Origin: Gracilibacillus massiliensis | GTDB taxonomy: Bacteria > Bacillota > Bacilli > Bacillales > Amphibacillaceae | DNA length: 64,000 bases | Reading direction: 5' to 3' | Assembly (NCBI RefSeq): GCF_001458115.1 | Contig: NZ_CZRP01000013.1 | Coordinates: 1,178,001 to 1,242,000, forward strand | Made by a program: the position numbers and the translations under genes | Shown here: one piece after another, positions 48,034 to 57,269 of the stretch | Layout of the letters: the number at the start of each line of letters is the position of its first letter | How positions within the stretch are numbered: the stretch's first letter is position 1 | The notes under the pieces: generated by a model | Told to the model about the DNA's origin: nothing | What the model saw: the letters and a program-made list of their open reading frames with translations, nothing else | The model's database searches: none

Positions 48034-48069
48034 AAAAGGGATTAACCTGTTTTATGGTTAATCCCTTTT
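48034..48069 (-). terminator. Terminator of the CAP-domain gene
   Basis: Perfect stem AAAAGGGATTAACC / GGTTAATCCCTTTT with an eight-base loop; T-rich on the plus-strand side and A-rich on the other, so it could work in both directions. Confidence 0.82.
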
Positions 48070-48072
48070 TGT

Positions 48073-48834
48073 TTATTTTTTGATAAATAGTTGTGTCCAG
48101 TAGTTGCCGTCTGAGGTGTATCCTACACCTATGTGGGTGACGTCTGCGTCGAGTAAGTTTTTGCGGTGACCTTCACTATTTAGCCAACCTTGCACAACGG
48201 ACTCAGGCGATTGTTGGCCTGCAGCAATATTTTCTGATGCCTTAGTATAGTCAACTCCAAATTGTTGCAACATATCAAATGGTGAGCCATATGTTGGAGA
48301 AGTATGTGAGAAATAATTATTCTCTGCCATATCCTCCGACTTTGTCTGCGCAACATCTGCTAACTTCTTATCTAAACTCAGTTCCTGTGCTCCATTTTCG
48401 CTTCTAGCCTCATTTGTTAATTCAATAACCTTTTGTCTAAATTGATCTAACGACTCACCGTCAGATGATGGTGTTTGATTATTTTGCTCTTGGTTGGTAC
48501 GCTCTTGATTTTGTTGGTCTTGTTGATTTGGAGGTTGTTGCTGACCTTGTTGCTCTTGTTGCCTTTGTTGTTCTGATGGTTGATTTGTTTGATCATTTCC
48601 ATCACCTTGACGGAACCATTGATTTGGGTTGGCATCTTCAAAAATATTTTGTTCCCGTCCTGGATTTACCGGAACTTGGATGCGTTCTTCCCTCATCTCT
48701 TGGTTCCTGCCACTATTGTCACCACCAAAGCTTACATTCTCTGGTTGTATATTCTCATCCTCCGGTTCTAAGGAGGATTCATTACAGCCTATTAACAAAC
48801 TAAACATTACAAATAAAATCAGATATTTGTACAT
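48073..48834 (-). CDS. CAP/SCP-domain lipoprotein (YkwD-like)
   Basis: About 253 residues. The signal peptide ends in LIGC, then comes a long Gln/Asn-rich low-complexity linker (about residues 70-125), and then a C-terminal CAP domain (about 130-253). CAP motifs: LTNEARSENG, NYFSHTSPTYGSPFDML, SENIAAGQQSPE, and GHRKNLLDADVTHIGVGY with the characteristic histidines. ATG at 48834 is chosen over GTG at 48843, which overlaps the AGGTGAT site. Bacterial CAP proteins are exported; their activity is poorly defined. Confidence 0.87.
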   Translation of the reverse strand: MYKYLILFVMFSLLIGCNESSLEPEDENIQPENVSFGGDNSGRNQEMREERIQVPVNPGREQNIFEDANPNQWFRQGDGNDQTNQPSEQQRQQEQQGQQQPPNQQDQQNQERTNQEQNNQTPSSDGESLDQFRQKVIELTNEARSENGAQELSLDKKLADVAQTKSEDMAENNYFSHTSPTYGSPFDMLQQFGVDYTKASENIAAGQQSPESVVQGWLNSEGHRKNLLDADVTHIGVGYTSDGNYWTQLFIKK

Positions 48835-48894
48835 TTGTATCACCTCTAGGATTTATTTTTTCCTGTAGGCTTACTATGTACGAAACAGATTTTT

Positions 48895-49878
48895 TTATTC
48901 GACAATTTCACTAATAGGAACTGCTCTTTTTTCGGTAACGGACTTCTCTGCAGCAAGGGCTACTTTGAAGGAGCGCCACCCCTCCTCATAATCGGAAAGA
49001 ATTTTTGAACGATCACCTGTCTCTACAGCATGAATAAATGCTTTTGATTCACTTAAATAAGGATTTTTCTTTGCGATAAAACGTTCTACTTTATCCACCT
49101 TTTTCATTTCTAAATGACCCATTTTCCATTCGATCATACTTGTGTCTGTATAAACCTGAATGCCAACATCTCCTAATCCATCTGGCATCACAGAGGTATT
49201 GCTTATTTGCACAATCAGACCATTCTCTAATGTTAAAATAAATAGTCCGACGTCTGCCACGGTAACGGAAGGATCAGCTTTTGCGGTTACTGCATTTACT
49301 TCTTGGGCATAAACAGATTGAATCTCCCCAAATAAATACCGTATTAAATCCACGATATGTGTCGTCTGTTCATTAAACTGTCCTCCGGATTGCTCTTGGT
49401 TTTTCCACCAATAAACCCCAGGCATCGACCCCATCCATTTTCCGGAAACGGCTCCGACTTTCTGTTCTTTTAACAATTCTTTGAATGTAGCGATAATATC
49501 TGCATAACGAAAATGATAGCCAACAGATGTCAGGTGATTAGTATCTTTTACTTTCTGTTTGATCTCACGCACAGTTTCTTCCTTCACCCCTAAAGGTTTT
49601 TCCACTAAAAACGGAATATTGTGCTCAATTAATATCTCCTCATAATTTTCATGTCCCATTGGTGGCACACAAATATATACAGCATCTAATTGTTCACGTG
49701 TTATCATCACTTCCAGACTATCATATCCTGATGCTTCGGGATATTGTTGTGCAAATGCATCTGCTTTTTTTTGACTCGAACCAACAAACCCCACCACGTG
49801 AACATTATCCAATTCACTTAAAATGTTGACGTGATGTCTGGTAAATCCACCTGTTCCAATAAAACCAACCTTAACCAT
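48895..49878 (-). CDS. Gfo/Idh/MocA-family oxidoreductase
   Basis: A 327-residue NAD(P)-dependent dehydrogenase. The N-terminal Rossmann motif reads VGFIGTGGFTRHHV, the EKPLGV motif near residue 95 carries the catalytic-site lysine, and the C-terminal alpha/beta domain follows. ATG at 49878 has GGGAG eight bases before it; GTG at 49887 overlaps the site. It lies 9-10 bp after the MATE gene. Sugar or inositol substrates are typical; none is assigned here. Confidence 0.87.
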   Translation of the reverse strand: MVKVGFIGTGGFTRHHVNILSELDNVHVVGFVGSSQKKADAFAQQYPEASGYDSLEVMITREQLDAVYICVPPMGHENYEEILIEHNIPFLVEKPLGVKEETVREIKQKVKDTNHLTSVGYHFRYADIIATFKELLKEQKVGAVSGKWMGSMPGVYWWKNQEQSGGQFNEQTTHIVDLIRYLFGEIQSVYAQEVNAVTAKADPSVTVADVGLFILTLENGLIVQISNTSVMPDGLGDVGIQVYTDTSMIEWKMGHLEMKKVDKVERFIAKKNPYLSESKAFIHAVETGDRSKILSDYEEGWRSFKVALAAEKSVTEKRAVPISEIVE

Positions 49879-49896
49879 TTCTTTCACTCCCTCGTA

Positions 49897-51237
49897 TTAA
49901 TCCGAAAAAATTTTCTTCTCACGCCACTTGCCATATCGATAATATAAAAACGCTATCACACTACTTAACATAAAGCTTACACCAATTCCATAAGCAATTC
50001 CATCTTCACCCATTAGCTCAGAAAAAAGATATGCCAGCGGATAACGAAGTAGCCAAAACGAGATCAAATTTAGGATGAGCACTTGATACATCGCACCTGA
50101 TGCACGGACAATTCCATTTAACACAAAGTTGATGCCCAGAAACGGATAAAAGAATGCGATGATAAGTAGATATTGCGCACCGAATTGTACTGCTGCTTGT
50201 TCTTGAATAAATAATTGAATGCCAAAGTCGGCAAACAAGACTATAAGGCCCGCAAAAACAAGCATTACCACCGTGTTATATAGCACACCGTATGTGGCTA
50301 TTTTTTTAACACGTTGCCACTGACCAACACCAATATTTTGTCCTGCCATACTGTTTACCGTCGCACCTAATGCGTGCGCTGGCAATAAGAATAAGCTATC
50401 TAATCGTTGGGCGGCACTATATCCAGCTACAGCTGCTTCCCCATGTGAAGTAACGACACTTATGATAGCTGCAGCCCCAGCAGAAATCACCGCCATCTGC
50501 AATCCGGAAGGGATGCCGAGATTTAATATTAACTTCACTTCACTCCAAGCAGGCAATGTTGGCCACTTTATTGGAATTAGTTGTTTACGAATAACAAAAA
50601 CCATACCATATATAAATGAAAAGCCTTGTGACAAGATAGTTGCTATTGCTGCACCTTGTACACCAAGTTCAAAAACCGAAATGAATAATGGATCCAATAC
50701 AATATTTAATAAGACAGCAATCGCAACAAATTTTAGAGGTGTCTTACTATCACCTACAGCCCGTAAAGCTGTGCTAATAAAGTTATAGCCTACTAAAAAT
50801 ATAATACCAGCTGCATTGATCCTTAAGTAAATAACTGCATCTGTCATCATTGCTTCCGGTGTACCTAATAAGGCAAGCACGGCAGGAGCAAATAAAAACC
50901 CTAAAATCCCCATCATCACCGCTAAAACAGATAAAGTAACAACAAAAGCATTTACATAGGTTTGTACTCCTTGTTCATTGCCTTTACCTTTTTGTTGAGA
51001 TAGCACAGTTAATGTGGTATTATTCATCCCGATAATAAAAGATAATATCGTAAATATCACCGTTCCTGATACTGCTACAGATCCTAGTGCATTTGCTCCT
51101 ATTAAGTTTCCGACCCATAGGCTATCGATAAATTGATAGGACACTTGCAATAATTGCGCAAACATAATCGGTGAGGAGAAATAAAATAAATCCTTCCATA
51201 TGCTTCCTTGTGTAAAATCACGCTGTCTTCTCAACAA
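49897..51237 (-). CDS. MATE-family multidrug/Na+ antiporter
   Basis: A 446-residue membrane protein with 12 hydrophobic segments and MATE signature stretches: PIMFAQLLQVSYQFIDSLWV at the N-terminus and SGLQMAVISAGAAAI in the second half. Start is a TTG: 51237, or 51234, which gives better spacing from GGGGGAG. Exports cationic drugs or metabolites by ion exchange. It lies 9 bp after the glycosyltransferase gene. Confidence 0.88.
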   Translation of the reverse strand: MLRRQRDFTQGSIWKDLFYFSSPIMFAQLLQVSYQFIDSLWVGNLIGANALGSVAVSGTVIFTILSFIIGMNNTTLTVLSQQKGKGNEQGVQTYVNAFVVTLSVLAVMMGILGFLFAPAVLALLGTPEAMMTDAVIYLRINAAGIIFLVGYNFISTALRAVGDSKTPLKFVAIAVLLNIVLDPLFISVFELGVQGAAIATILSQGFSFIYGMVFVIRKQLIPIKWPTLPAWSEVKLILNLGIPSGLQMAVISAGAAAIISVVTSHGEAAVAGYSAAQRLDSLFLLPAHALGATVNSMAGQNIGVGQWQRVKKIATYGVLYNTVVMLVFAGLIVLFADFGIQLFIQEQAAVQFGAQYLLIIAFFYPFLGINFVLNGIVRASGAMYQVLILNLISFWLLRYPLAYLFSELMGEDGIAYGIGVSFMLSSVIAFLYYRYGKWREKKIFSD

Positions 51238-51246
51238 AAGCTCCCC

Positions 51247-52056
51247 CTATAGTTGTAAACGAGACTGTGGCATGTCACCAGTCCAAAGTCGTTCACTTTC
51301 TGCTTCTCGTTCTTTAATATCAGGCTCCTCTAATAATAAATAGAAATTCTTGGTTGGCAGGTGACCTAATTGATGTTTCTCCGATAAACGATCTAAATAA
51401 TACCTCATTTGATCCAATTTCTTAGATTGATTATTTCCAGACTCAGAAAATTCATAGAGAACACTTGCTATTGGTACTCGCTGGATTCGGTGATTTTTTG
51501 CAACTCTTAAAAAGAAATCCCAATCCCAATAATTTCTGACTGTTTCATCAAATTTTCCAATGTCATTATGTATCGACCTTCTATATAAGCTACCGGACGG
51601 AACATAGGTGGAGAACGTTCGCATTGCGGTTATGTCAAACGTATACGCAAATAAATGGTGATCGAGAGGTATCCGTCTCTCTTTTGTTTCATGGTAATTA
51701 ATGATTTCGACATCTGAATAGACAAGGTCATAGCCTTCGATAGCGTTTATCATTTTTTCTAAATGAGTTGGTAAAGGTAAATCATCATCATCCATCAGCA
51801 TAATATAGTCTCCAGTTGCTTTCTCTAATCCTTTGTTTCTCGCATAGACATGATAATGATTTTCTGACAAGTTGATTAATTTCACTTTTAATTCTGGATA
51901 TAAATTAATAACATCTTCTACTTTTTCACCAGCATCGTTAACGATAATGACTTCAAAGTATTGATAAGTTTGCTCCACTAAGGCAGCCAATAATTCTGCT
52001 AACGCAACTTTTCGATTATACGTTGTAACAATAATGGACACTTTCTCCTGTGACAT
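51247..52056 (-). CDS. Glycosyltransferase family 2
   Basis: A 269-residue GT-A enzyme. N-terminal VSIIVTTYNRKVALAELL, the metal-binding DDDD region in YIMLMDDDDLPLP, and DWDFFLRVAK later in the domain are typical of GT2. No membrane segment. ATG at 52056 is chosen for AGGTG seven bases upstream; TTG at 52071 is less likely. First gene of a series with MATE and oxidoreductase genes. Acceptor and donor sugars unknown. Confidence 0.85.
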   Translation of the reverse strand: MSQEKVSIIVTTYNRKVALAELLAALVEQTYQYFEVIIVNDAGEKVEDVINLYPELKVKLINLSENHYHVYARNKGLEKATGDYIMLMDDDDLPLPTHLEKMINAIEGYDLVYSDVEIINYHETKERRIPLDHHLFAYTFDITAMRTFSTYVPSGSLYRRSIHNDIGKFDETVRNYWDWDFFLRVAKNHRIQRVPIASVLYEFSESGNNQSKKLDQMRYYLDRLSEKHQLGHLPTKNFYLLLEEPDIKEREAESERLWTGDMPQSRLQL

Positions 52057-52371
52057 TTGTAAACACCTCAATAAGATTCAATAAATTGTATGTAAAGTTT
52101 ATTGACATACGCCATGACAAAGATAAAATGATGGCATATAGTAAAGACATAATCTACTTTACATCCCATCCATACCTTTACTATTCCTACATTATATATC
52201 AATCTACTAATTCTCAAAAATCATTCGTTTCTGACTATATTACAAAATCTATACATTTCAGACACACTTTTACTACATTGACATGAAGTCATTTTGTATA
52301 ACATATAACAAAGATGGTAATACTTTTCATGAATAGTGAAAAACAAGTTTAATTTTTAGGAGGCTAATCAT
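52057..52371. other. Divergent intergenic region between glycosyltransferase and FbpA-like genes
   Basis: AT-rich, about 315 bp. A TTGACA at 52278-52283 could be a -35 for the plus-strand gene, but the matching -10 is not clear. No repeat element, operator or small gene was seen. Confidence 0.4.
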
Positions 52372-52596
52372 ATGGCTTTTTTACGGGAAGCAGTCGAGAA
52401 ACAAAAAGTTTATTTGATTCAACAGCTGGTGGCAAGTGGTGTAGTGGATAAGGATGATCAAGAGCTTTACAACAAACCTATCAGTGAGATTGTACACGAC
52501 TATGAAAAATTTTGTCTGGAATTCGAAAAACAAAATGCACTCAAATTCACTCGATATAACCCACAACCAAAAGAAGAGAAGCCTGACTTCCATTAG
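52372..52596 (+). CDS. Small FbpA-like protein (Fur-regulated basic protein A family)
   Basis: A 74-residue protein with a strong AGGAGG site. The segment KVYLIQQLVASGVVDKDDQELYNKPISEIVHDYEK follows the FbpA pattern (helix, then QLY, then L/I-E). In B. subtilis FbpA-C act with the sRNA FsrA in iron sparing; no clear Fur box is seen upstream here. The C-terminal codons are part of a terminator hairpin. Family assignment is by pattern and moderately sure. Confidence 0.6.
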   Translation: MAFLREAVEKQKVYLIQQLVASGVVDKDDQELYNKPISEIVHDYEKFCLEFEKQNALKFTRYNPQPKEEKPDFH

Positions 52597-52604
52597 GCTT
52601 CTCT
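52575..52604 (+). terminator. Terminator overlapping the FbpA-like stop codon
   Basis: AGAGAAGCCT / AGGCTTCTCT stem around the last codons and stop, followed by TTCATTTG. Confidence 0.75.
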
Positions 52605-52672
52605 TTCATTTGAATTAAGTAAATTATAATCAGCATCGCTAATAAAAATATAGCGTATAAAAAAACATACGA

Positions 52673-52999
52673 TTATCTTTCCTTTTGAATACCAAATCTT
52701 GCGTTGATTTCGCCTCGCAATAACTGTTTTCGCATTTTTTTCTCTTTTCTTTTCTCCGCTCGAATCATATCCTGTCTTATTTCAAACGTTTGAACCCCTT
52801 CTTCACGCTTATTCGCAATATCTATGAGTAGTTCAACATCTGCAAAGGAATATTTTCTATTACCTTTTGGTGATCGTTCTGGATATACAAGTTTTCTCTC
52901 TTCGTAATAGCGAATTTGACGTTCAGATAAACCAGTTAATTCACTGACAACTCCAATCGTAATAACCTTTCTCTCCTTGTATGACGGACCTTCTGTCAT
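52673..52999 (-). CDS. tnrA: Nitrogen regulator TnrA (MerR family)
   Basis: Global regulator active in nitrogen limitation and controlled by binding to feedback-inhibited glutamine synthetase. The 108-residue protein has a MerR winged helix (ISIG-type VITIGVVSELTGLSERQIRYYE, SPKGNRKYSFADVE) and the short C-terminal tail LLRGEINARFGI, which is the TnrA glutamine-synthetase-binding helix and distinguishes it from GlnR. ATG at 52999 lies six bases after AGGTGGTG; GTG at 53011 overlaps that site. Confidence 0.9.
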   Translation of the reverse strand: MTEGPSYKERKVITIGVVSELTGLSERQIRYYEERKLVYPERSPKGNRKYSFADVELLIDIANKREEGVQTFEIRQDMIRAEKRKEKKMRKQLLRGEINARFGIQKER

Positions 53000-53064
53000 A
53001 TGATACACCACCTAAATTCGTTTACCGTTGTAATATGACCTTACTAGAATTATACATTTCTAAA

Positions 53065-53094
53065 TTGACTTTGAACAAACATTTGTCAGATAAT
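53065..53094 (+). promoter_or_regulatory. Promoter of the yneR-like gene
   Basis: TTGACT (53065-53070), 18-bp spacer, GATAAT (53089-53094). It leaves a leader of about 100 bases before the start codon. Confidence 0.6.
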
Positions 53095-53204
53095 CTTACA
53101 ATGTTTATGAAGTGAGACTTATCACAGTGATAAAAGGCTTACTGCTAGCATCATGTTCTTGTTTTCGGTACTATAAAAGGAGACACAAAAAGGGGATGAA
53201 TCAA

Positions 53205-53492
53205 ATGAAAATGTCGATAACCAAACCAGCAGTAAAATGGTTTATCAATGAGCTGGATTTAAAAGAACAAGATTCCATCCGCTTCTTTGCTAGATACGGC
53301 GGATTTGGCGGTGTACATAAGGGGTTTTCATTAGCTTTAGAAAAAACAGAACCAAATAATCCAGGAGCAGAGGTTACAGAAGAGGGGATACATTTTTTTG
53401 TAGAAGAATCTGACCTATGGTACTTCAACGATATGAACTTCCATATTAAATACTCAAGAAAAATCGATGAGATTGAATATATAATCGAATAA
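53205..53492 (+). CDS. yneR: HesB/IscA-like protein YneR
   Basis: About 95 residues, close in pattern to B. subtilis YneR: AVKWFINELDLKEQDSIRFFARYGG at the start and FFVEESDLWYFND later. The fold is that of iron-sulfur carriers, but the three conserved cysteines of IscA are absent, so cluster binding in the usual manner is unlikely. ATG at 53205 is preferred (GGGG nine bases upstream); the open frame extends to 53112. Divergent from tnrA. Confidence 0.83.
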   Translation: MKMSITKPAVKWFINELDLKEQDSIRFFARYGGFGGVHKGFSLALEKTEPNNPGAEVTEEGIHFFVEESDLWYFNDMNFHIKYSRKIDEIEYIIE

Positions 53493-53511
53493 CACCAACC
53501 TTTCCATACAC

Positions 53512-53549
53512 AAAAAGCCTAGCGCATAATTTATGACACTAGGCTTTTT
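53512..53549. terminator. Bidirectional terminator between yneR and GH43 genes
   Basis: AAAAAGCCTAG / CTAGGCTTTTT stem with a 16-base loop, lying between two convergent genes. Confidence 0.88.
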
Positions 53550-53558
53550 GATTGATTT

Positions 53559-54719
53559 TTATTTTAATGTAATCTTTGCTTTTGCTTTATAGTTGGTGAA
53601 ATCTAATTGGTATCCAGGTTCACCGAAATATGGAAAACCGTCGTTCGTCCAAAACAAGCGTTGGATACGTGCATGGCGATTATGATCATATAACGGGTTT
53701 TCTGTATTAAATCCTTTATATGGTCGAGCGTGATAGATGATCAATTCATATCCATTCTCATCCACACTGAAACTATTATGGCCTGGTCCATACTCACTTG
53801 TTTGGTCACTTGAAACAAGGACTGGCTCCTTCTCTTTCGTCCAAGAATCAGGATCTAACAAGTCACTATTAATATCAGCATGAAGTAAACCAACTGCATA
53901 ATTTTCATCTGTGGCACTTGCAGAAAAGGCAATAAAAAGCCTTTTATCATTCTTAATCATCGCAGGTCCTTCATTGACATCAAATCCAATCACTTCCCAG
54001 TCTAATTCTGGATTTGAAAGAAATACCTGTTTCTTGATTGTCCATGGGTTTTCCATTTCAGCAATATACAAATTGGAGATTGTATCATTTTCTACCTTTT
54101 GCGCCCAGACAAGATAACGCTTGTCATTATGTTCAAATGTGGTAGCATCTAGCGAGAAACTCTGAAATTCCGTATTAACTTGCCCCTTTTCTACCCACTC
54201 ACCTTCAAGTGGATTTTCAGCTTCACACTCTAAAACATATGGTCGGATAGCCCAAACATCATCTTTATCACCGGCAGCTACATGGACATACCATTTGCCA
54301 TCAATATAATGAATTTCGGGCGCCCAGATATGTTCCGACATAATTCCTGATTCATGCTTCCACCAAATTACTTTTTCTTCTGCTTCAGGAAGCTCTTCAA
54401 TTGTTTTTGCTCTTCTTAAAACGACACGATCATACAACGGATAGGAACCAGTAAAGTAATAATATCCATCTGTATGCTTATATAAATAGGGATCTGCTCG
54501 TTTTTCAATAAAAGGTTTTGGATAGTCTTTATGAACGATGTCACCTTCTATTTCAATACTTCCTTTTTCCTCTAATTCTTTTTGGTTAACTTGTTCCCAG
54601 TTAACATCAAACTCAGCAGAAACGTTATCATCTAATTCAACATTGACACGCTTTGGTAAATCAACTTGGTCATCTTTTGATACTGTAATTTCAACATCGT
54701 GTATACGCTTTATTTCCAT
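53559..54719 (-). CDS. GH43 alpha-L-arabinofuranosidase (exo-arabinanase type)
   Basis: About 386 residues, no signal peptide. A short beta-rich N-terminal domain (residues about 5-65, bacterial Ig-like, with DVEITVSKDDQVDLP) precedes the five-bladed propeller. GH43 residues, counted from ATG 54728: D79 in RADPYLY, D194 in SLDATTF, E253 in NEGPAMI. The pattern fits exo-1,5-alpha-arabinofuranosidases (GH43_26-like). ATG at 54719 has the better ribosome spacing. It stands 23 kb from the ara genes, without a visible AraR box. Confidence 0.82.
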   Translation of the reverse strand: MEIKRIHDVEITVSKDDQVDLPKRVNVELDDNVSAEFDVNWEQVNQKELEEKGSIEIEGDIVHKDYPKPFIEKRADPYLYKHTDGYYYFTGSYPLYDRVVLRRAKTIEELPEAEEKVIWWKHESGIMSEHIWAPEIHYIDGKWYVHVAAGDKDDVWAIRPYVLECEAENPLEGEWVEKGQVNTEFQSFSLDATTFEHNDKRYLVWAQKVENDTISNLYIAEMENPWTIKKQVFLSNPELDWEVIGFDVNEGPAMIKNDKRLFIAFSASATDENYAVGLLHADINSDLLDPDSWTKEKEPVLVSSDQTSEYGPGHNSFSVDENGYELIIYHARPYKGFNTENPLYDHNRHARIQRLFWTNDGFPYFGEPGYQLDFTNYKAKAKITLK

Positions 54720-54854
54720 TGCTGACATCCTCTCTATCTTCTATCCCTCTATTATATACAAGACCACTTGTACTTACAACTACACAATTACACCAATATT
54801 ATATCGACTTATTCTAACAACTGTGTTTTATGAAAATTTAATCCAGTAAAAAAG

Positions 54855-55405
54855 ATTAACGCGCAATAATGGCAAAGTGCGACACTATTGTAGTGGTAAT
54901 TATGAGATAATATATGCGCTTTGCAATCGCTCCGGCTTGTCGGCTTCCCTTTCCGCGGGTTTTTCTCCTCAGCTAACTTTTTAAGCAAAGTGCGCTTAAA
55001 AAGTGGATCTTCGGATAAAAACATCCCGCAGGAGTGGAAGCCGACGCCTGCGCTTGTTATTGCTTTACAACTGAAGTCAGAATAGAAATGTTGGATTTAT
55101 TCCATATCGATCATAAATTGGTTCTAGAATTACATATCATTATTAGCAATATAAACATATATTTGTAACAGTCCAAAATGCTAGCATTTGCATTAGTTGT
55201 AGAGTTTCACTCAGCGGAGGCGGCCACTTCCACTCCTGTGGGACCGTTTTCCATGAAGATCCACTTTTCCATGCGGTTTTTGCTTGGAAAAGTTAGCTGA
55301 ATGGAAAACCCCACGGAACGGGAAGTGGGCAAGCCGAAGCGGTTATCACAAACATATAACCTTTCAAAATTACCACCAGAGTTATGTTGCACTTTCCTTC
55401 AAACA
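54855..55405. repeat. Dispersed twin-hairpin element, copy H
   Basis: Modules lie at about 54928-55054 and 55211-55345, with a longer spacer of about 155 bp. Arms: GTGGTAATTATGAGATAA (left) and TTTCAAAATTACCACCAG (right). Apical stems: ACTTTTTAAGC pairs with GCTTAAAAAGT (module 1); ACTTTTCCA-GC pairs with GC-TGGAAAAGT (module 2). A terminator follows directly. Confidence 0.86.
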
Positions 55406-55411
55406 CGCATA

Positions 55412-55445
55412 AAAATCCAAACGATTCCACTCGTTTGGATTTTTT
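55412..55445 (-). terminator. Terminator of alaR-alaT
   Basis: AAAATCCAAACGA / TCGTTTGGATTTT stem with a six-base loop, T-rich on both strands. Its AAATCCAAACG arm resembles that of the terminator beside repeat copy C. Confidence 0.83.
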
Positions 55446-55480
55446 TAATGATAACATTCGTTTGTTTCAGCTTCTTGTTT

Positions 55481-56647
55481 TTATTTACAGTGCTTTTGTA
55501 CAAAACGACTCATTCTTTTCATCGCCTCGTCCAGTTGTTTTATCGATGTAGCATAGGAGCAACGTATATAGCCTTCTCCGCTATCACCAAAAACGTGTCC
55601 AGGTACAACTGCCACTCTTTCTTCTTCCAGTAATTTTTGCGCAAATTCTTCGGAACTATAGCCTGTTTCCTTTATCGATGGGAACACATAAAAGGCGCCG
55701 CCAGGTAAATGGCACGACAATCCCATTTCATTTAAAGCCTTCACAACAAAATTACGTCTCTGTTTATAACTGGTTTTCATTTCTCTTACACTTTCATTTC
55801 CATTACGCAATGCTTCCAATGCACCATGTTGTGCCATAGTAGGTGCACACATCATCGTATATTGATGAATTTTGGTCATTGCTTCGATAATTTCTACAGG
55901 TCCTGCTGCATAACCTAAACGCCATCCTGTCATAGCAAACGATTTAGAGAAACCCGATATAACCACCGTACGTTCTATCATGCCCTCCACGGCTGCAATA
56001 CTCGTTGCCATTTCATCATAAGATAATTCAGCATAAATCTCGTCAGATAACACAAGTAAGTCATGCTTTTTCACTACTTCTGAGATACCAGCTAATTCTC
56101 GCTCACTTAATACCGTCCCGGTCGGATTGTTGGGACTGCATAATACAATTGCTTTTGTGCGAGCAGTAATTGCTGCTTCCACTTGCTCTGGTAGTACTTT
56201 AAATTCATTTTCTGCGGTTGCACTTACAGTAACTGGCACACCGCCAGCTAACGATACCGCTGGACTATAGGAGACAAAACATGGCTCTACAACGATGACC
56301 TCATCCCCTTGATCGATAATAGCTCTTAAAGCTAAATCAATTGCTTGGCTCGCTCCAACAGTCACCAAAAGTTGATTTTCAGGATTATAACGTAACGAAA
56401 ATGTGTCATATAAGTATTTACTAATTTCTTCTCTTAATTCTAACAATCCTGCATTTGCTGTATAAGCTGTATAACCTTGCTCCAAAGAATGATAACTTGC
56501 TTCGATCACATTCCACGGTGTTACAAAGTCCGGTTCACCTACCCCTAATGAGATGACATTTTCCATTTTTGATGCTAAATCAAAGAACTTACGAATTCCT
56601 GACGGTTTTAATTCTTCGACATGTTTAGCTAAATAGGAAGTACTCAT
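55481..56647 (-). CDS. alaT: Alanine aminotransferase AlaT (PLP fold type I)
   Basis: A 388-residue class I/II transaminase. PLP lysine K235 stands in SGFSKSFAMTGWRLGY, with SPNNPTGT, SDEIYAELSY and GVGEPDF also present. The start ATG overlaps the AlaR stop (ATGA), the same arrangement as yugG-yugH (alaR-alaT) of B. subtilis. Alanine synthesis from pyruvate is therefore the likely role; other aminotransferase specificities (PatA-like) are possible. Confidence 0.85.
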   Translation of the reverse strand: MSTSYLAKHVEELKPSGIRKFFDLASKMENVISLGVGEPDFVTPWNVIEASYHSLEQGYTAYTANAGLLELREEISKYLYDTFSLRYNPENQLLVTVGASQAIDLALRAIIDQGDEVIVVEPCFVSYSPAVSLAGGVPVTVSATAENEFKVLPEQVEAAITARTKAIVLCSPNNPTGTVLSERELAGISEVVKKHDLLVLSDEIYAELSYDEMATSIAAVEGMIERTVVISGFSKSFAMTGWRLGYAAGPVEIIEAMTKIHQYTMMCAPTMAQHGALEALRNGNESVREMKTSYKQRRNFVVKALNEMGLSCHLPGGAFYVFPSIKETGYSSEEFAQKLLEEERVAVVPGHVFGDSGEGYIRCSYATSIKQLDEAMKRMSRFVQKHCK

Positions 56648-57150
56648 GGCGTCACCATAATTCTTTTGTCATCGTCGTCATCCTCATCAAAAATAATGCC
56701 GTCGTGTTTGTATTTTTTTAAGATAAAGTGGGTAGTGGTCGACAAAACGGTATCTAAAGTGGATAATTTATCTGAAACAAATCGACTAACTTCCATCATT
56801 GTTTTTCCTTCCACAGATACACTAAGGTCATATGCACCTGACATTAAATACACAGCTTTTACTTCCGGAAATCTGTAAATACGAGACGCAATCTTATCAA
56901 AGCCAACTCCTCTTACAGGTGTTACTTTCACATCTATAAGTGCGGCTACGCCTTCATATTCATAGACGTTGGACCAATCTACTAAAGTGGAATAGCCCAG
57001 AATGGTATGGTCTTTTTCTAACTTTTGAATCATTTCTTCCACCATGGCCGGTGGTACATCCAACATTTTACTTATCGTATCTGTATCAATTCGCCCGTTT
57101 TTTTCTAATAATTTCAATAATTCAATCTCTTTTTCTTCCAATCCATTCAC
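56644..57150 (-). CDS. alaR: Lrp/AsnC-family regulator AlaR
   Basis: About 165-168 residues: an N-terminal HTH (LLEKNGRIDTDTISKMLDVPPAMVEEMI) and a C-terminal RAM domain for ligand binding. A run of five aspartates/glutamates (DEDDDDD) near the C-terminus is unusual. GTG at 57150 directly follows AGAAGG, so TTG at 57141 (MEEKEIELL) may be the true start. Coupled to alaT. Confidence 0.85.
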   Translation of the reverse strand: MNGLEEKEIELLKLLEKNGRIDTDTISKMLDVPPAMVEEMIQKLEKDHTILGYSTLVDWSNVYEYEGVAALIDVKVTPVRGVGFDKIASRIYRFPEVKAVYLMSGAYDLSVSVEGKTMMEVSRFVSDKLSTLDTVLSTTTHFILKKYKHDGIIFDEDDDDDKRIMVTP

Positions 57151-57269
57151 CTTCTTTAGACATTGTGTATAAACTGTTTACAACTGTTATTTATACTTAC
57201 TAATACTTAATCATACTACAATTAAACCCAAATAGAAAGCTTTCAAAACAATCTGAAAGGAATGATCCT

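Noticed and set aside
48465-48803. Long plus-strand frame opposite the CAP lipoprotein gene
   Set aside because: It arises from the Gln-rich low-complexity linker read on the other strand; the minus-strand protein has a clear signal peptide and CAP motifs.
53112-53204. N-terminal extension of the yneR-like protein
   Set aside because: No ribosome site at 53112, and GGGG nine bases before 53205 gives the normal YneR start.
57230-57250. cre site upstream of the methyltransferase gene (GAAAGCTTTC)
   Set aside because: It lacks the central CG of the cre consensus.
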